Shown: positions 49,861 to 60,999, counted from the first letter of the stretch. The stretch is 64,000 nucleotides of DNA from Leptoclinus maculatus (GCA_032191485.1 JAVDOI010000010.1:23124277-23188276), one strand, 5' to 3'. Notes: generated from the sequence alone by a model not told the origin. Numbers and translations are program-made.

Positions 49861-50289
49861 CACTAAGAGATTTCCACTTCGGGGAAATTTGGAGTAGCTC
49901 TAGAACATTGCCATGCTCCATGCGGTCCTGAGCAGACCACTTCCCCCGAGCAGTCCTGTTCTGCCACACTGCACCCGGCAGGCAGGTATCTGTTGTGACA
50001 ACCTCCCTGTGGAATGGAACGGAGCCCATGGGGACACCCCTTGACAGAGATGCTCTCCCCCTCCAAGGGGATAGAGCGAGAAGGCACTGCTGTGATACCT
50101 CTATTGTCCTGTGCCTGTGCCACTTGGTGTCCAAGCGAAGGCTGTTCAGCCATCTCTGCAGGGGGCGCAGTGACGGTAAGGAAGAGGGGAAGGCTGTAGA
50201 GGATGCCGTCCACACGCTGGAGTGGCGGACAGGCCCTCATAGTGACTGCATCCAGAGCCACACCAATGAAGGTTATGCTCTGAGAGGGG

Positions 50290-50734
50290 CTCAGAGAGCT
50301 CTCCTTGTTCCCCCTGAGACCCAGCCGGGCCACTTGAGAGAGAAGGCATCCTGTACCGCCTGAAGCTGGGATGGCACACAATTCAGCCAATCTTCCAGGT
50401 ACGGCAGTAACCTCATGCCCTGTGATTGCAGGGGGGAAAGGGCAGCAGCAATGCACCTTGTGAACACTCGTGGGGAGAGTCCGAATGGAACCACCCTGAA
50501 CTCAAAGTGACAGCCTTGAAAGACGAAAAAAAGAAACTGTAGAAATAGGCCTTCAAGTGAACAGATGTGAACCCCTCTCCTCCGGTAACAGCACAAAGAA
50601 TGTCTGCTGTGCCCAACATGTGGAATGGCAAGACCTTCAGGAACTTGTTGAGTCCCTTCAGATCCAGGACAGTCCACTGCCTCTCTTTTTTTTATGAGAA
50701 AATAGTTTGAGTAGAACCGCCCTGTCTGTGACAA
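50290..50734 (-). pseudogene. DIRS-like reverse transcriptase, altered active site
   Basis: The conserved YLDD motif reads YLED (CTG GAA GAT at about 50390), so the first catalytic Asp is Glu. The expected SVDLKDAY block is damaged to SVHLKAYF. The element is therefore dead by two independent changes. Confidence 0.75.
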
Positions 50735-51206
50735 TCATGATTGCCCCCTTGGCCAGGGGCGCGGCTAACTCCTGACTCAAGCTTTTGATGGATCGGTGAT
50801 GATGGTCATTTTGACCCGGCTGAAGGCTGGGGGTCGGCGTCGGAATTGAAGCTTGTACCCCTGGGTTTGGGTGGAAACCGCCCAGAGGTCTGATGCATGA
50901 GCTGCCTAGTAGCTGATATGCTGTTAGTCCCCAAATTAGGAGATTGTCTGGAGGGCATGCGGTTAGGGTCGCGTTGGTAGCGGACCAGCCTCTCAGTGGG
51001 GCGCTGAGGCCAATGGCAGCTACTAGGGTGAGCTGGGGGCTGAAAGTGGCCTCGGGGGGCTGACATGGGACCCTTAGGCCTGCGGGGTCGGGGGCATGTC
51101 CCTGTGAAGACCAGAGAACTGCTGCCTGGTCTGATTAGCTTGAACAGTCTGCTGAAGCGACCGTAGAGCAGCTGAACTGAACAGCTCCCCGGGTTACACT
51201 GGGACA

Positions 51207-51566
51207 TTATGGATGGTCCTCCTTCATGACTCCGACAAGGGTGACTGCGTCAGCCAAACCTAGCGAGTCTGAACAAGGGTGGACATCAGACGCCCAAGTT
51301 CCCTCGACATGAGCGCAAACGCCAGATGCGGCCCATGTGTCGTAAGCCCTGGAAAGCAGGTCATCTGTGACCCGACATTGGGGTCGAGGGCACCTGGCAT
51401 CAGGCCTCAGAGTCTCTTCAGGGGAAACTCTGAGGGAAGCTATAGTCAGCTTGATGGCAGGCATACAGCCTAGGCCGAATTTTGCCGCATCCTGCATGGC
51501 CACCAGGGTTCGGGCATCTGATGTAAGACGGGAGAGGGCTTTGGTGTCCCTCCAGCATGCATGCAA
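51207..51566 (-). pseudogene. DIRS-like gag fragment
   Basis: The frame reads LHACWRDTKALSRLTSDART, then LVAMQDAAKFGLGCMPAI, matching the gag block of fish DIRS1-like elements. The adjacent fragment at 51683-51940 (SRADLLTAEQAQMKSLLPTL) is the preceding gag part in another frame. Confidence 0.6.
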
Positions 51567-52130
51567 CTCCCTCAGATATTCATCTGAGGGAGGAACAGTA
51601 AAGGTGGTGGGTGTGGGAATGCGCCTGAGGAAGGCACTAGCAGGTGGAGGTTCCGGCTGCTGTATATCCAGCTACGGGCGTGTCAGTGCCATGCGAATGA
51701 CCGACCCCGTGGAGCTGTTGTAGAACTATGAGCTGAGGAACAGTAGCCAGGCTCAGTAGCATGGGAGGGCCGCTCTTCACTGTACTCAGTAAAGAGATTG
51801 GCTGACGCTGCCTCTGAGACCCTGCTCAGCCACGATGGATTTGATACATCTGCCTTCCCTGCACTAGGGTGGAGGGTCGGGAGAAGCGACTTCATCTGAG
51901 CTTGCTCAGCAGTCAGCAGATCTGCTCTAGAAGACAGCATGCCGGACTTAGCCCTCTTGGAGGGATCCCCTGCGGCCTCTGTGGCCCTCTACATTTGAAG
52001 TGGGTAGGTTGGGCTGGAATCAGCCGGCTGAAGAGGAGCCATACAGGTCTTAGGGCCAGGAGAGTTAAACATAGCCGCGACTGGAGAAACCCTACCTCAC
52101 TAGTTGATGCGGGCTGCTAAAGCCAGTCTG

Positions 52131-52935
52131 AGCGGAAGCGCTGCTAAGAAAACAGACAGGGTACAGTGGATGAGAGGGGAGTGAGGACACCCTCTTCACT
52201 AGCACAGTCGCTGTAGATATTGGTGTCCCACCAGTTAGCTTGAGTGAGAGCACTCTGCTACTGTAAAAGTCGGACGCGACAATGTAAAACTCTCCAGTGA
52301 GAGGGGAGCAGGAACACTCTCTCACTGAAACGGTACGTTGTCAATCTAGCAAACACCGAGAGAACACGCTAGCGTCAGCACGCCTCTTAATTAGCTCGAG
52401 CAAGAGCGCTCTGCCAGACAAACAGACAAACAGTAACTCTAATGTTATAGAAATAATGTCAATCGATCTCACCGCTTGATGTTCACAAATGAAGATGGTC
52501 CATATCACACTGGTGATGACCGAAGATAGGAGCGTCCGCTGGTTTGGGATTCAATGGTCCCGACGGCGAAACACACCGTTTCCTCCGATGAGGGACAGTT
52601 TGTCGTAGCCTTTGGAGGGCGAGAGATCCGCAACTCCGACCAGTGGTCACAAGGCTATAAGCGACGAGCTCCGAGAAATCTTAATAGTAGACAAATTTAG
52701 CTTAAGCTAATGCTACCATGGTAGTTAACCTGCGTAAGCGAGAAGATGAAAAAGGAATGATCTCAGGGATGACACCCGACTGGGGTCATCCAAGGTCACA
52801 CATGACTTTGTTGATATGAAGACTCGACCTGCGCGTGAGCGAGACGGAAGACATCCAGTGTTAAGCACTGCCTCTGGTGGTCAGTAAGGATGAAATAGAA
52901 CAGGGGAGGCAGAGAGAAAGAGAAGCAGGAGGAAA
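52131..52935. other. possible DIRS-like element 5' end and flank
   Basis: No protein-coding gene. The block tgagagCACTCTGCTACTGTA and its relative at 52400-52420 (cgagcaagagcgctctgcca) recur several times, and CTCACTGAAACGGTACG follows. This may be the terminal repeat region of the DIRS-like element. Confidence 0.3.
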
Positions 52936-52973
52936 TAAACACACACACACCCACACACACACACACCCACACA

Positions 52974-53010
<37 letters not shown>
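52936..53010. repeat. (CA)n microsatellite with CCCA interruptions
   Basis: About 35 CA units broken by acaccc at 52951, 52967 and 52977. Confidence 0.95.
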
Positions 53011-53013
<3 letters not shown>

Positions 53014-53464
53014 GGCTCTTTGCTCTGCCTGGAAATGAAACACACAAATCAACATGAAGCTGTTCTCTCATCCACTGACTGAATGATGTTAACTGGTCTG
53101 TCGTCTCTGTTCTTGTCCTCTTCTTGTTCTCTTGTCTTTTGTCTTCAAGAAATAAAATATTCTATTTTCAAATGTTGTCACTTTGTCATGGAAGTTTTAA
53201 AATCAGGAGCCGAGCATCAACGTCGGGTTACAAACCACTTTATATATATTTCTGAACATGTTGACACATAACAAGGCATCCTATAATAGACTCACACCAC
53301 TGGTGATCAAGTCATCTGTGTCACCTGCATTCATGTGTCACCTGTGTTTGCTTCACATATCATGCCTCCATCTTGTGGTTGAAATACAAAATACAACAAG
53401 TTGTATCCAAACTAACTGTGATGTCATTACATCACAGTTTGTGATACGTTGATGATCTTTGTCT

Positions 53465-53930
53465 TGAGTTCGGTGGTGAGTTAGAAAAGCTGGAAGAATT
53501 CAAAATGTATTTAAACAGTTTGATGCCAACTCTCCATTTTAATACACATTTCAGTTCTGGATCGATCAACCTTTTAGATGTGACATTAATCAAAAATGAA
53601 AAACTACAAACAAGTATTCCCACTAAACCCACTGACAGGAACACTCTGATGACTGCAAGCAGTTTGAATCCAAGACCGCTGAGAGAAGGTCTTCCTTTGA
53701 GACAACTACGGATTGTGAAGAATTGAGAGACTTTGATATGAAATCAGTGGATCTTCTTCTGACCGGACTGACTGTTCTTTCTCCAGAGATCCAGAATCTT
53801 TAATGAAACCAGCCAGAACAAAAGATCTTAAAGAAGTTCTAGTTTCTTCAGGTTTGGTCTCACAGGTGTCAAGTTAATGCAGGAGATACATGTGATGACT
53901 TGATGACCGTGATGAGATTCTCCTGTAGGA
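53465..53930 (+). pseudogene. Penelope-like retroelement RT fragment
   Basis: The frame reads LEEFKMYLNSLMPTLHFNTH, then FLDV-like SINLLDVTLIKNEKLQTSIP and KPTDRNTLMTASSLNPRPLR. The order of a FLDV block, KPTDRNT and a GLP..Q.LR block is that seen at the C-terminal end of Penelope-like RTs in fish. The frame stops at 53724. No GIY-YIG nuclease was recognised. Confidence 0.6.
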
Positions 53931-54460
53931 GGGATTGTTATGAAGCCTTATAGATACATTATAATGCGTTATGATTGTGCTTGTAAAGCATTATAGACAC
54001 GACCTTTGTATAAAGTGTTACAGAATTCTTTATTAATGATTTATTAAATATTGTTGTGGTTGGCTGACAGGCTTTAACTGATGGCTTATGTGAAACTCAA
54101 GGCTGTTTATTAATGACTACTAACATTTCTAACTGCTGACATGATGATTTATTATTATAAAGTGAGACACAAGCATTTTTAACCAATAAATAATCCTTAT
54201 GAAATGATTTATCAGAAAGTAAAAAGTAAGTAAATATATCTGCTGACAAACTGAAATACACACAAACAAAGTGAGTAGGATCTGTGATATGAATGTGTCT
54301 GTTAGATGTGGAACGACTGATCTGATGACTGCAGAGAACGATGGACTTTAATGAGCAACAGAGCAAAGGCCTACGGACACAGTAACAGAGCGAGCTAACT
54401 GGAAACGTCAAGCTCTAAAGTCTCAGGTGGAGCGTCTCTGCATCCTTCAGACTTCCATTC
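53931..54460. other. intergenic, AT-rich, no feature seen
   Basis: Contains TTATGAAGCCTTATAGATAC-type low-complexity sequence with repeated TTATTAATGA motifs (54026-54115). Nothing is assigned. Confidence 0.4.
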
Positions 54461-54474
54461 ATCTGGCGGTGGTG

Positions 54475-54624
54475 GAACTGAGCCAGGGAGGGGCGCTCTC
54501 AGTCTGGGAGAGGAGCAGCAGGAGTGGAGGAGGAAGGAGCTCTGGTAGAAGGGATCCTCCTCGTCGGCTCTCGATCAGCTCCTGGTAGATCTGGAAGTCT
54601 GTGAAGTCCAACCGGGTCTGGAGG
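54475..54624 (-). other. exon-like segment, unidentified
   Basis: On the minus strand, after tttgtggaatcctccag, the frame reads TRLDFTDFQIYQELIESRR, then GGSLLPELLPPPLLLLLSQ, to a stop at 54475. The first half looks protein-like and the second half is low-complexity. A decayed or unrecognised gene end is possible; no family was identified. Confidence 0.25.
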
Positions 54625-54772
54625 ATTCCACAAAGAAAACGTGTTGTGTTCAAATAACACACATCGCCAGACCTCCATTAAAACAATCAGATTAAATGAA
54701 GAAGCACGGCTACACACTGAGACACTACCAAATATCTCACACTGCTGAACATCAGCCTGATCAACTGTACCT

Positions 54773-54841
54773 TGAGGTCAGACTAGTGGGGGGAAGAAGA
54801 GCTCTCTCTGTTCCATGAAGTTCAGCATCACAGTCAGTCTG
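54773..54841 (-). other. exon-like segment, unidentified
   Basis: On the minus strand, between ctcctcacag and gtacag, one frame reads LTVMLNFMEQRELFFPPLV then stop, and another is open throughout. Good splice-like borders make it worth noting. The frames do not join in phase with the segment at 54475-54624 without a stop. Confidence 0.22.
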
Positions 54842-54984
54842 TGAGGAGGAAGAGATGGTGTAAACACAATGTAAACACAAAGGCAGCTTTACTTCATCAG
54901 CATGTTATTATTACACAGCTATGTTTCTGTTGGTTATCTGAGAGGTGATATTTACGAGTGTGTCTCTGGTCCCTGCTGTTCCTC

Positions 54985-55260
54985 TTAGGTCTTCACATGG
55001 CGGTAGGAGAGGAGGCAGCGGTGCAGGTTGATGGAGGAGGCTGCAGGTGGAGCTACAGTCGTCTGGCTGAGTCTTCAGGTGGAGGTCGAGATCGACGGCT
55101 GCAGGTGGAGGTTCAGGCAGCAGGTGTCTGCGAGGATCTGCAGGTGGAGGCATCGCTGATGGGTGTTGGTAGAGGCTGTAGGTGGAGATTAAGATGGCAG
55201 CAGTCTGCCACAATCTGCTGGTGGAGGAGACACCTGCAGGTTTCTGGTAGAGGCTGTGAA
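54985..55260. repeat. degenerate GCAGGTGGAG-rich segment
   Basis: The 10-mer GCAGGTGGAG or close variants recur about nine times at uneven spacing (55043, 55073, 55101 and on). Overlapping open frames exist on both strands and none resembles a known protein. Probably an old minisatellite. Confidence 0.5.
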
Positions 55261-56084
55261 GTCAAGCGTATTAGTAATATTCCAAACATTAATACACTAC
55301 GTTATATTAATAATGTAGAATTATTTTTATCATACTTTGTGAAGAAGCAAAGTCAGTAATGTGCATTAATGGTATCGGTAATATGAAATAGTAATGTGAG
55401 TAATAATAAGAGTGATATTAGCAGTGGGAGTCAGGAGGGCCATGGCGGGAGGAAGGACCAGGGTCCAGATAAAACTACGATCCATGGAACCTGTGAGGCG
55501 AGAAAGCACAAAGACTCCGGGGAAGAAGTAGAGTTAGTAGTGAGCATTAATGGGACATCAATTCATACAGAAGGAGATGAAGAAGAGGAGAGAGGAGCTC
55601 AGTGTATCCTAAGTCCCCCTGTAGTCTAAGCCTATACCAGTTTGTCTAAGGGCTGGTCCAAGGCAAACCTGAGCCAGCCCTAACTATAAGCACTATCAAA
55701 AAGGAAAGTCTTAAGCTTACTCTTAAATGTGGTGAGTGTGTCTGCCCCCCGGACTGAAACGGGAAGCTTGTTCCACAAAAGAGGAGCTTGGTAACTGAAG
55801 GCTCTGGCTCCCATCCTACTCTTCAAGACTCTAGGAACTACAAGTAACCCTGAATTAGTGGAGCGCAGCTCCCTAGTAGGGTAATATGGTACTATAAGCT
55901 CTTTAAGATATGATGGTGCCCGACCAGTTCGGGCTTTGTAGGTAAGTAAAAGAATTTTAAATTCTATTCTAGATTTTACGGGGAGCCAGTGCAGAGAAGC
56001 TAATACAGGACTAATATGATCTCTTTTCTTAGTTCTTGTTAGTACACGAGCTGCAGCATTCTGAATCAGCTGGAGAGATTTAAG

Positions 56085-57399
56085 CAGTGGCGGGTCGTCA
56101 GGGCCTTCAAGGCCTTCTCTGCTGGCCTAAACAGAATCACAAAGTTATAGCTATTTTATAATTTCATAATTTTTCTTAAATACACTACATGTATTATAAT
56201 TTATTAAAATATTTTTCCCATTATCTTATTTTGTCATTGCACAGCTACTGTCTTCCTCAGTTGCTCTGCTTCCAGTGCAGCTTGTTTTAAGTAGAGCTTT
56301 TATCCAATCAGATTTCACCTCTGTGTCTCTAGGTAGAAGAGAGGCCCGAGGCCTGCAGACTCACAAGTGAATCCATGTGCAGTTTAAGTGAATGGGGACG
56401 ATATTGTTGATTGTCATAGTGTTCAACCAATCAGATCTTTAGTTTGACATGTTGGGCGTATTCTTTGACGTGTCAGAGCCTGCTAGCTGGCCTACAACTA
56501 CGTCAGCATTACGTGCAGCTCAGAGTCCAGGTGCTGCTCTGCCGAGAGGTGCAGAGTGTGCTGTGATTGGTCAGTGGGCGAGCACGTGACTAAAGTGAAA
56601 CGAAACTTAACTTGCCAGCAGAGCTTAGTATTTTTTTACCTAGCTTTGTTTTTCCTTTCTCAAGAAAGGACACTTCAGGAAAAGCTGGACATCGTAAGAA
56701 ATGGTCAGTCAACCCCACAGCTAGCAGCCCTGACTCAGCCAGGAAAAGGATTTGTATGAACGGTATTTCTGGCTGACAGCGGTGGAGAAGCGTTGCACAT
56801 TTTATGGCTGAATGTGTTTCATTTTAACTGAGCTCTTGGTGTTTGGAGCTACGCTACGCTAACCTGAACATAGCACGGGAGGACACAAGCTACGGTGCTT
56901 TTGAAAACTTTTGGAGAGACTCGAGTGGATCTACAACTCAACGAACACGTTCGCAGGGAAACAGCTCCACAACCGCGGCCCGACGTGCGGTCTGCCCCGG
57001 CCGGTGCCCCGGCGGAGGAGGGAACCCGGCCCCGCTGTGAACCTGCCGCAGCAGACCGGTGAAATACAACTGGGGAGACTCGACTGTCATCACTGGGTCC
57101 ATGAATCGAGAAGGACTTCTTACTGGAACTGAAACGATGTACTGGGATTAAACTCTTTAAGTTTGGGTAAGTGACAAACTGCGTGTGTTTGTTTACATAG
57201 TAACGTTACTACTGTTCGTTTGTCTATCGTGTCGCTTTTATGAATACTATTTGAATGGCTCGTGCTCTTGTGTGGTGGAATGCGTGGATCCGCTGCAGGT
57301 TTGCTGGATTGATGTGTCATAATGAGGTTATTAGGAGGTAATTCAACTGTAGTAGGACAGCACTGAAGGCCCAGGTATAACATCCACGGCCCGCCACTG
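56085..57399 (+). mobile_element. hAT element inserted in the L2 LINE, 8-bp TSD
   Basis: The ends CAGTGGCGGG (56085) and CCCGCCACTG (to 57399) are inverted repeats. The target duplication GATTTAAG occurs at 56077-56084 and 57400-57407, and removing the element rejoins the L2 frame. It contains a transposase relic at 56664-56810. A CpG-rich block (56950-57060) lies inside. The 1.3-kb length shows it is internally deleted. Confidence 0.9.
56664..56810 (+). pseudogene. hAT transposase N-terminal relic (zf-MYM1-like)
   Basis: The frame reads LQEKLDIVRNGQSTPQLAAL, then TQPGKGFV and a stop; after a frameshift ERYFWLTAVEKRCTFYG follows. This is the start of the zinc-finger MYM-type 1-like hAT transposases. 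The rest of the enzyme is absent. Confidence 0.75.
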
Positions 57400-58059
57400 G
57401 ATTTAAGAGACTTATTAGAGCAGCCTGATAATAAGGCATTGCAGTAATCTAGTCTAGAGGTAACAAATGCATGAACTAATTTCTCTGCATCCCTTTGAGA
57501 CAGGATGTGCCTGATTTTTTAAATATTACGTAGGTGAAAAAAGGCAGTCCTAGAAATTAGTTTTATCTGAGAGTTAAAAGACAAATCCTGATCAGAGGCA
57601 ACTCCGAGATTCTTTACAGTGCTGCTGGATGCCAGCGCAATGCCATCTAGAGAAACTCAGGTAATCAGATAACTAATGTCGGAGGTGTTCTGAGCCTAGT
57701 AGAATAAGTTCAGTTTTGTCTGAGTTTAACATCAGGAAGTTGCAGGTCATCCAGGTTTTTATGTCCTGAAGACATGTTTTCAGTTTAGTGAGCTGGTTGG
57801 TTTCATCCGGTTTGATCGATAAATATAATTGAGTATCATCTGCATAACAATGAAAGTTTATAGAGTGTTTTCTGATAATATTGCCTTAAGGAAGCATATA
57901 TAAGGTGAACAAGATTGGTCCAAGCACAGAATTTTGTGGAACTCCATGACTAACGTTGGTCTTCATCGAGGTTTCATCGTTTACAAACTGAGATCGATCT
58001 GATAAATAGGACTTATGAGAGGGTTCACTCGCCCTCCACCTCCTCTCCTACTCTCTTAA

Positions 58060-58135
58060 TACTTACATCTAATACAACTTAATACAAACTAATACAAAGT
58101 AATATAACTTAATACAACTTAATACAATTTAAACT
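58060..58135. repeat. 10-bp tandem repeat (TTAATACAAC)n
   Basis: About seven imperfect units such as cttaatacaa and ctaatacaaa flank the truncated end of the L2 LINE. Confidence 0.8.
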
Positions 58136-58245
58136 AAACAATTCCACACTCATGTAAATCATTTTACTGTAAATAAGTCATTTCAAAATCAGCTAAATTC
58201 AATTCAAATGAATAAAGGTTTACCTGGATCATGGTGCTGAATGTT

Positions 58246-58664
58246 ACCTGGAGGTTCTGTGTCTCTATTGCACCACCAGCGGTCAAACTGGTCTCTCCTC
58301 TCTAGATAAAGGCCCACGTTCCTCGTCCACTGGAACGGTGGTCCCACAACGGGTGACGCTCAACGGGTCCCTGAGGGGATTTTGGTGGACTTACCTTTAC
58401 AAACTCACCGGGTCCCTGAGGGGGTTTTGGGGGACTTACCTTTACAGGCTCACCGGGTCCCTGATGTGGTTTAGGGGCACTTACCTTTATGGATCCACCT
58501 TGTTCCTGGTGCTTAACATGACCTGGAGGTCCAGTGGCCTTGTTGCACCACCAGCTGTTGAACTGGTTCCTCCACTCCGGATTAAGCCTCCTGTTCCTCG
58601 GATTTACCTTCAAAGGCTCACCGGGTCCCTGAGGTGGATTAGAGGAGCTTTGGAAAAACAACAA
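58246..58664 (-). other. unidentified minus-strand coding-like segment with 45-bp repeats
   Basis: The minus strand is open for 120 codons. It reads NPEWRNQFNSWWCNKATGPP, then repeats of GPGEPVKVSPPKPPQ (15 residues, 45 bp; + strand positions 58364, 58409, 58454). A second diverged copy of the WWCN segment, ERRDQFDRWWCNRDTEPP, lies at 58246-58325, about 275 bp away. Each 45-bp unit contains a 3' splice-like cccctcag and a perfect 5' splice-like AAGGTAAGT. No family was recognised. It could be exons of an unknown gene or a repeat derived from one. Confidence 0.35.
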
Positions 58665-58792
58665 AATAAGTTCTCATAATTATGCAGTTGACACACAATG
58701 TTACATAACCATATCACCAGGGGACTATTGTCCAGTACGAGCAAAACTGACAAACTGCTCTGCTTAGATCGACAATGTTGAAAATCAGAGAC

Positions 58793-59060
58793 CGGCCAGA
58801 TTCCGGGTGCCGACACTGCCGTCACCGGGCCATAATCGAAAATAACCGGGGCCAGCATCGGCCCGCCAGAAGAAACGCGTCGGGCCGGGTCTGGTTCGGG
58901 TCCTGTTGCCGACTCGGCTGAGACTCGGGATGAATGACGCCATTGCCGTCATTGGGCCATAATCGAAAATAACCGTGGCCAGCATCGGCCCGAACTCGGC
59001 ACGCCAGAAGAAACGCGTCGGGCTGAGTCCGGTTGCCGACTCGGGATGAATGACGCCCCA
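58793..59060. repeat. CpG-rich dimeric repeat
   Basis: Two diverged direct copies of a ~120-135-bp CpG-rich unit (shared GGGCCATAATCGAAAATAAC, GCCAGCATCGGCCCG, CCAGAAGAAACGCGTCGGGC). Such sequence is dispersed in fish genomes. The frames across it are not convincing genes. Confidence 0.8.
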
Positions 59061-59229
59061 GAATCGGGCCGAATAAGTGAAAACCATTAGCCAAATAAAG
59101 AAAGGTACATCTCATATTCATATTTATTTTTTGCAAGTGGTTAAAATTATGAACATTTTGCATTTTGGTCGTTTTTGCAACCAGAGGGTACACAAGCAGT
59201 CCAACAAATGCTAAATAAGCACTGTAAGA

Positions 59230-59650
59230 AACGTACCGTGAAATTCAGTTATTAACTGGTAGCTATTGACAAGTAACTTACTGTAAACCCAGGTCACAGT
59301 AATTGTTACCATGTATTGTATTTTTTAATACAGTAGCAGAGTTTTGATTGTGAAATCAAACAAAGTAATTAAAGTATTTACTGTATTTTTGGTTACAGTG
59401 TTATAACCGTAATATAAATAACAGTAATCTCCAAGTAGTGTTATTGTTTTGACGGTTATAGTGTTTAAACTGTAAAATAAAACACAGTAATATCAAAGTA
59501 CTGTTTATTTTTTACGGTAATACTGTTTTAGTTGTAAAATATGAAATGTAATGTTCTATTTTTAAGTTACAGTATCTTAATGCCATGCTGGTAATTTACA
59601 TATTAACAGTATTCTGCTGTTAAAATAAAATATCACTGTATTTTAAAATA
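59230..59650. repeat. degenerate ACAGTA/TACTGT-rich repeat
   Basis: Short related blocks recur (aacagtaatctccaagtagtg, acacagtaatatcaaagtac, tttacggtaatactgttt), spaced roughly 70-75 bp. It looks like an old tandem or foldback repeat. Family not recognised. Confidence 0.45.
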
Positions 59651-60743
59651 CACACATTTTTAAGCTTCAACAATAACTGCGGGGAGACAGCAAACAATAC
59701 ATTTAACAATGTATTCTTAGTTGTTGAACAGTAGCACAGATAACGTTATTCCTGCTTGTGAGTATACCATGGCTTCAACAAACACAATGCTCTAGGAATT
59801 TTGTTTTCTTTTGAGAACCCAATGACAATTATCTTCTGTCTTCTGAAATGTGCATAAATGACAAGCAGTTGTAATCTCTAAACATTTACAATATTAGCAA
59901 TCACAAAATGATGGATATTAATATCCCAAAACATGAATATTGCAACATTTGAAACTGTGGCGATAACAAATCAACACAAAAATATGAGACCTTTTCTTCT
60001 GCCAATTTTAGATATGTTCTGTTATTGAAAAGGCAGTTTGGTGAATATATTACACACATTCTTGCATAAAACACATTTAAAAACACTTTGAATACACACA
60101 ACCAAATGCAAAAATGGTGCCAAACTAATTAATTCCCCTGAAATCCACCGATCTTACTAAACATTAAGATTGTAGAGGAATTGCCTCAGTAAGAAGGGGC
60201 CAATAAACTAAGTGCTGTGACACAGTTAACATGTACTCTACAGGAGGAATTTGAGGTAGACAGCTTCAAAAGTAACTTCTCTCAACTTTTAAGTATTACA
60301 TCTCTTTTTGAGAGCTTTTGAGTCTTTTGTGCATTTACTTCTGGGTAGATATAATACACAAATATCACACAAAAAAGTATTACATCTCCATGAAAACCTT
60401 AATGCTAACTGCAAAAACAGTGTACTATACACATTAGTATACAGTACAGTTCATACTTAACAATTGGTATATTTTATGCAAATTGGACCAAGCATATGTA
60501 TCCGTAACATTTCCATTTAAAACGTATAACAATGATAGTAACATCTTAATAATACTGTTTCCCCTTTACATACTGTTGAAGGATCGTAGAAAATATGAAA
60601 GCATAAAAGCATAACCATAATTTTTTATAACCATCACTTTTTATAACTGTCACAAAGATATATTATGTTCACTTTTTATAATCATCACAATATATAACTT
60701 GTTCACACTCTTTATAACAATCGTAACATGAACTGTTTTATAT
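59651..60743. other. AT-rich intergenic, no feature seen
   Basis: No gene or recognisable element. Short repeats such as ATCACAATATATAAC near 60640-60720 lead into the next tandem array. Confidence 0.4.
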
Positions 60744-60960
60744 CATAGATGTGATTAACATGAACTGTTTTACTTCATATTAGATGTGATTAACATGAAC
60801 TGTTTTACTTCATATTAGATGTGATTAACATGAACTGTTTTACTTCATATTAGATGTGATTAACATGAACTGTTTTACTTCATATTAGATGTGATTAACA
60901 TGAACTGTTTTACTTCATATTAGATGTGATTAACATGAACTGTTTTACTTCATGATAGAG
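60744..60960. repeat. 35-bp tandem repeat, ~6 copies
   Basis: Unit TAGATGTGATTAACATGAAC then TGTTTTACTTCATAT. The internal copies are identical; the first (tatatcatagatg) and last (catgatagagg) copies are diverged. Confidence 0.95.
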
Positions 60961-60999
60961 GTGATAGAAACATAGCCTGATAGCCTGCTTAGACACATG

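Larger units (their letters stand above)
49860..52130 (-). mobile_element. decayed DIRS-like retrotransposon
   Basis: Minus-strand order: a gag-like region (about 52060-50810), then reverse transcriptase (50734-50290) and RNase H-like sequence (50260-49863). The RT shows GRFYSNYFLIKKRE, a TADIL-type block, FRVVPFGLSPRVFTRCIAAA and LSPLQSQGMRLLPYLEDWL, the block pattern of fish DIRS1-like elements. Frameshifts and stops are frequent. The tyrosine recombinase expected in DIRS elements was not found. Confidence 0.75.
55390..58020 (-). mobile_element. L2-like LINE, 5'-truncated, split by hAT element
   Basis: The minus strand carries the C-terminal RT of a teleost L2/Maui-type LINE. From 58010 down: a GVPQNSVLGPILF block, CYADDTQLYLSIKPDETNQL with the YADD active site (57835-57846), MTCNFLMLNSDKTELILLG and FVTSRLDYCNALLSGC. 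Beyond the inserted hAT come QNAAARVLTRTKKRDHISPV and LASLHWLPVKSRIEFKILL, ending LFDSAYS-stop near 55690, then a 3' UTR. Single stops and frameshifts show it is inactive. Confidence 0.88.

Noticed and set aside
54958..55359. 133-codon plus-strand frame starting with a hydrophobic stretch, possibly a secreted protein
   Set aside because: The hydrophobic start is followed by a degenerate GCAGGTGGAG repeat, the reverse strand is equally open, and no family resemblance was seen.
60744..60960. CRISPR-like array of 35-bp repeats
   Set aside because: There are no spacers; it is a simple tandem repeat.
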